From positions 186,001 through 250,000 of the forward strand of contig CAVTHA010000008.1 of the NCBI GenBank assembly GCA_963734435.1: a stretch of 64,000 nt of DNA. Reading direction: 5' to 3'. Below, piece after piece: positions 61,028-64,000 of this stretch. Position numbers and translations under genes: made by a program. The stretch is from Bog-756 sp963734435. GTDB taxonomy: Bacteria; Actinomycetota; Acidimicrobiia; Acidimicrobiales; RAAP-2. A model generated the notes under the pieces. It was not told the DNA's origin and searched no databases. It saw only the letters and a list, made by a program, of their open reading frames with translations. The stretch's first letter is position 1. Each line of letters starts with the position of its first letter.

Positions 61028-61462
61028 TCACCGGAGACGGCAACGCCCGCTCCCGGCGCAGACCTCGCACTCGGGTGCGGTACCGGCTACGTGGGCCAGG
61101 CAGTGCCCGATCCGTTGCTCCACGATGGTGGCCAACAGAGGGTGGGGGCCGAGGGGGGCAGCCACCAGGTAGTCGACATGGTCGTGACGCGACGCCGCCG
61201 CGGCAGCCAGCGCCGGGATGTCGTGATCCCAGTGGCTTCCGGGCCAGAGGAAATAGGGCACGATGACGACGGTGGTGGCGCCGCTGGCCACGCAGGCGTC
61301 GAACGCTTGCCGGATGGATGGCTCGGCCAGCTCCATGTGCGCAGCCTCGACGATGCGGTACCCCCCGCGCCCGCGCCACTCCTCGACGAACGACTGGTGG
61401 CGACGATTGGCCTCCGACCGACGCGAGCCATGGTCGACGATGACGATTCCGGTGACGCCCAC
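61028..61462 (-). CDS. CbiX/SirB-type sirohydrochlorin chelatase
   Basis: About 144 residues, the short CbiX(S)-like form. 'GIVIVDHGSRRSEANRRHQS' is the chelatase N-terminus with the metal-binding His. 'TTVVIVPYFLWPGSHWDHDI' carries the second conserved His block. The C-terminal 'CEVCAGSGRCRLR' has three cysteines, possibly a metal or cluster site. Inserts Co2+ or Fe2+ (or Ni2+) into sirohydrochlorin; which metal cannot be told. GTG 61462 has GAGG eight bases upstream; the frame extends 15 codons further. Confidence 0.85.
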   Translation of the reverse strand: MGVTGIVIVDHGSRRSEANRRHQSFVEEWRGRGGYRIVEAAHMELAEPSIRQAFDACVASGATTVVIVPYFLWPGSHWDHDIPALAAAAASRHDHVDYLVAAPLGPHPLLATIVEQRIGHCLAHVAGTAPECEVCAGSGRCRLR

Positions 61463-61611
61463 GAGCACCCGCCTCAGATGGCGCTGACCGCCGGCGAATC
61501 CTCGCACCGGTGTCTCGAATCGACGAACCTCACGGCGGCGGGCACCCGAACAGCCTAGGGCGGCGGCGACCGCGGGTTGCCCTGGCAGTGGACGTCGCCG
61601 GGCCCCGCCGG

Positions 61612-62043
61612 TCAGCGGGCGGTGATGTACTCCATGAGCTCGTTGCGGTCCTTTTCCAACTCCTGTATCCGGCTCTTGACCACGTCGCCGATGCTGATGA
61701 TGCCGCAGAGCCGATCGTTCTCGACCACCGGAACGTGTCGGATCCGGTGCTCGGTCATCAGGTTCATGATCGACTCGACGTCGTCGGACGGCCGACAGAC
61801 GTGCACCGATGCGGACATGATGGAGGACACCGGCTGGCCGAGCAGCTCGGTGCGCAGGACGCTCAGTCGCTGCACGATGTCCCGCTCCGACACGATGCCG
61901 TCGATCGAGGTGCCGTCGGATGACACCACGAGGGCTCCGACCCGATGTCGGGTCAGGTCGGCGACCACCTCGTCGACCGTCGCCGTGCTGTCGATGGTGA
62001 CGACCAGGGTTCCCTTACTTTCGAGCACATTGGCGACAAGCAT
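61612..62043 (-). CDS. CBS-pair protein
   Basis: 143 residues, two CBS motifs and little else: 'TATVDEVVADLTRHRVGALV', 'GTSIDGIVSERDIVQRLSVL', then 'CRPSDDVESIMNLMTEHRIR', 'HVPVVENDRLCGIISIGDVV'. This is the stand-alone CBS type that binds adenine nucleotides and modulates partner proteins. ATG 62043 has GGGGAAAG as ribosome site; the frame upstream is not coding. Confidence 0.92.
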   Translation of the reverse strand: MLVANVLESKGTLVVTIDSTATVDEVVADLTRHRVGALVVSSDGTSIDGIVSERDIVQRLSVLRTELLGQPVSSIMSASVHVCRPSDDVESIMNLMTEHRIRHVPVVENDRLCGIISIGDVVKSRIQELEKDRNELMEYITAR

Positions 62044-62327
62044 GGACTTTCCCCTTTCGGAGCCTCCATGGGCACAGACTCCGCCAAGGCCGATCCCTTG
62101 ACTGCCCACATCATCGCGCCCGGCCGGCGCAAATGAAACCAGTGCCTCGAAACTGCAACGAAGCGATGTGGCGCCGACACCTCGGTTGAGCTGGGCTTTC
62201 ACCATTGGGATCGGCCGGCGCGGGCATCGGCCGCCCGGAGGGTTTCGGGCGTGGCGGGCCAGCCGACACCAGCCTCGGCCGGGGCCCGGAGACAGGAAAC
62301 ACCATTTCGGAGTGGCCTCCTCCTACC

Positions 62328-62882
62328 ATGGCCGGGATGCCCGAGACCGCGCCCGCCCGCCGGTGGGTCCAGCGAGCAGAAGGCGAACGCCGGTCGCGCG
62401 CCCGGCTCGACCTGGTCGAGGGCGAGGGCGTGATCGTGCTCAACGATCGCCGGATCCCCGGGTCGAAGGAGGGCATCAAGCTCATCGCCGTCTCCCCGGC
62501 CGGCGTGTTCGTCATCGACACCAAGCGCTACAAAGGGCTCGTCCACACCATGAGGCCGGGCACCATCGGGAATCTCGGGCCCTACGAGCTCCACGTGGGC
62601 CGGCGGAACTGCACCCACTCGGTCGATGCCGTCCGCCGCCAGACCGAGACGGTGCGAGCGGCCCTCGACGCCGCGGTTCGGTCGGTGGGCGCGGTGCCGA
62701 TTCATGCCATGCTCTGCCTCACCCGGGCGGAATGGGGCTTCCCTTCGGCGGTACAGATCGGCGGTGTCTGGGTCGGTTGGCCGAGACTGGTCGCCGGTGA
62801 GGTGCGGGCACCCGGGGTGCTCGACACCTCGGCCGTGCAGCGGGTGTCGGCGCTGATCGCCGACCGGCTGCCGCTGACCTGA
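62328..62882 (+). CDS. NERD-domain protein
   Basis: 184 residues. 'GEGVIVLNDRRIPGSKEGIK', 'LIAVSPAGVFVIDTKRYKGL' and 'CTHSVDAVRRQTETVRAALD' match NERD (nuclease-related) domains; the Asp and Lys of 'VIDTKRYKG' are the putative PD-(D/E)XK core. The usual 'NIDHI' segment is replaced by 'EGIKLI', so one metal-ligand residue is missing and nuclease activity is doubtful. ATG 62337 is an alternative start. Confidence 0.85.
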   Translation: MAGMPETAPARRWVQRAEGERRSRARLDLVEGEGVIVLNDRRIPGSKEGIKLIAVSPAGVFVIDTKRYKGLVHTMRPGTIGNLGPYELHVGRRNCTHSVDAVRRQTETVRAALDAAVRSVGAVPIHAMLCLTRAEWGFPSAVQIGGVWVGWPRLVAGEVRAPGVLDTSAVQRVSALIADRLPLT

Positions 62883-62906
62883 ACCGGACAGCCGACGCTG
62901 GAGGCC

Positions 62907-63536
62907 TCAGGTGACCGCCGAGCGGATGTCGAGTTCCCGCCAGCAGTACCAGGCGACCAGGCTGCGGTAGGGGCGAAAGGGCTCACCGAGGGCGACGAGC
63001 TCCTTGGGGCTGGGGACCTGCTCGAGACCCCAGGCCCGGGCGAAACCGGCCCGCACCCCGAAGTCACCGGTCGGCCACACATCCAGACGACCCAGGGTGA
63101 TGAGCAGGAACATCTCGGCCGTCCAGGGTCCGATGCCACGGACCCGGGTCAGGTGCTCGATGATCTGTTCGTCGGAGAGACGCCCGATGCGGTCGAGGAC
63201 GATGTCCCCACGGACCACCCGGTCGGCCAGATCACGGATGGAGCCGGCCTTGGCTGCACTCAGCCCGCTACCCGTCAGTTCGCTTGGATCCACGGCCAGC
63301 ACCGCCTCGGGCGTCACCGTGCCGCCCACCGTCGTCACGAAGCGACCGTGGATGGAGGCGGCGGCCTTGCCCGCCAGCTGCTGGTAGACGATGGCCTCGG
63401 CCAGGGCGGCGAACCGGTCGGAGGCCGGGACGATCCGGCGCCGCGGCGGCACGCCGTGACGTGCGATGAGCGCGTCCAGTACCGGGTCCCGCCCGGTGAG
63501 CATGGCGGTGGCGTCGGTCATCGAGGGTCGGGGCAC
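62907..63536 (-). CDS. DNA-3-methyladenine glycosylase II (AlkA-like, HhH-GPD)
   Basis: 209 residues. Excises alkylated bases. 'AEAIVYQQLAGKAAASIHGR' opens the HhH-GPD fold. The helix-hairpin-helix is 'HLTRVRGIGPWTAEMFLL', and the catalytic Asp lies in 'RLDVWPTGDFGVRAGFARAW'. There is no N-terminal AlkA beta domain or Ada-like part, so it is the short bacterial form. The start is GTG 63536 with TAGCAT nine bases upstream, a likely leaderless gene. Confidence 0.92.
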   Translation of the reverse strand: MPRPSMTDATAMLTGRDPVLDALIARHGVPPRRRIVPASDRFAALAEAIVYQQLAGKAAASIHGRFVTTVGGTVTPEAVLAVDPSELTGSGLSAAKAGSIRDLADRVVRGDIVLDRIGRLSDEQIIEHLTRVRGIGPWTAEMFLLITLGRLDVWPTGDFGVRAGFARAWGLEQVPSPKELVALGEPFRPYRSLVAWYCWRELDIRSAVT

Positions 63537-63545
63537 GGCCAGTTG

Positions 63546-63551
63546 ATGCTA
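63546..63551 (-). promoter_or_regulatory. -10 box TAGCAT for leaderless alkA-like gene
   Basis: TAGCAT on the minus strand, nine bases before GTG 63536. Confidence 0.5.
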
Positions 63552-63701
63552 CCGACCGGCCCCGCTACGTCCATCGGACGGATGGGCAAGGGAATCCATG
63601 AGGGGCTCGGCGGTAGGATCCGGCCCCAGGGCCGGCCCCAGGGCGTGACGCCGGTCGGTTGGTGTCAGGACGCGGTTCACCTCGCCCACGACGGGAGGGC
63701 C

Positions 63702-64000
63702 ATGAGTCTGCAGGGGAAAGTAGCCATCGTGACCGGCGGGAACACCGGCATCGGCAAGGCGGTGGTGCTGGCGCTGGCCGAGCAGCGGGCGAGCATCGTC
63801 ATCGACTACATCTCGAACGAGGAGGCCGAGACCGAGCTCGAGGCCGAGGTGAAGGGCCTCGGGGACCGGGTGGTCGGCGTGGAGGCCGACGTGAGCAAGG
63901 TGGAGGACCTGCGCATGCTGGTCGACGCGGCGGTCTCCAATTTCGGTCGCCTGGATGTCCTGGTCAACAACGCAGGCATCGAGACCCGCACCTCCGTCCT
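63702..64000 (+). CDS. Short-chain dehydrogenase/reductase, N-terminal part
   Basis: The first 99 residues of an SDR cut by the window edge. 'KVAIVTGGNTGIGKAVVLAL' is the Rossmann TGXXXGIG motif. 'VVGVEADVSKVEDLRMLVDA' has the cofactor Asp, and 'RLDVLVNNAGIETRTSV' the NNAG motif. 'IDYISNEEAE' after strand 2 resembles glucose 1-dehydrogenase-like SDRs, and the Asp at the end of strand 2 favours NAD(H). ATG 63702 follows GGGAGGGCC. Confidence 0.92.
   Translation, partial: MSLQGKVAIVTGGNTGIGKAVVLALAEQRASIVIDYISNEEAETELEAEVKGLGDRVVGVEADVSKVEDLRMLVDAAVSNFGRLDVLVNNAGIETRTSV

Overview
The window is GC-rich and gene-dense, with WhiB, paired ArsA-like ATPases, a GlnR-like regulator, an Rpf-like transglycosylase-domain protein, VKOR-driven disulfide formation, and frequent GTG starts and TANNNT boxes close to start codons. 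This points to an actinobacterium. The DUF929/VKOR cluster and the GYWLV-repeat phosphoesterase suggest an Acidimicrobiia-like lineage, but I infer that and cannot prove it.

Layout. 0-14.4 kb is mostly housekeeping: the C-terminal part of glutamine synthetase with a GlnR-like atypical response regulator, RidA, a compact molybdenum hydroxylase, an ErpA/IscA-type Fe-S protein and an Mrp-type Fe-S carrier, a Nudix hydrolase, an alpha/beta hydrolase, a DUF929-VKOR-DUF929 oxidative-folding operon, then WhiB, two ArsA/GET3-like ATPases, a receiver protein and a CorC-like CBS protein. A tRNA-Pro at 14.73 kb starts a small island to about 16.10 kb, bounded by an 18-bp copy of the tRNA 3' end and rich in GGTTCGAAC motifs. 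16.1-32 kb is mixed metabolism: small SRPBCC and ABM proteins, a metal-dependent hydrolase, a methyltransferase, an esterase, a sterol-desaturase-like enzyme, a lipoprotein, ALDH, amidase, an L,D-transpeptidase, AKR, and divergent ppk1 and ppa.

A tRNA-Ala at 32.39 kb opens an accessory region. It holds a frameshifted IS481-type element with terminal repeat arrays, a K+-channel remnant, an MBL hydrolase and a PHM-like copper monooxygenase. It may end at 38.18 kb, where an imperfect copy of the tRNA-Ala 3' end lies. Next come secreted carbohydrate and ester hydrolases (GH43-like, SGNH, GH76-like, GH5), an amidohydrolase, a collapsed antitoxin/toxin fusion, an orphan GHKL ATPase and small orphan genes (38-49 kb). 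49-64 kb holds a VOC protein, an AKR, an envelope group (lipoprotein, YbhN-like protein, GT-C-like membrane protein), a repeat-bearing phosphoesterase, a DUF3089 lipoprotein, a RibH2-like lumazine synthase, a PadR/membrane-protein unit with an operator-promoter, an Rpf-like protein, CbiX, a CBS pair, a NERD protein, AlkA and the start of an SDR.

A caution for users: many conserved genes (molybdenum hydroxylase, mrp, methyltransferase, amidase, ppk1, ppa twice, transposase, amidohydrolase, probably sterol desaturase and GH43) carry frameshifts of about one base, each of which restores a full family sequence when bridged. That looks more like uncorrected base-level error than pseudogenisation. 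I recognised no convincing rho-independent terminator, CRISPR array or replication origin.
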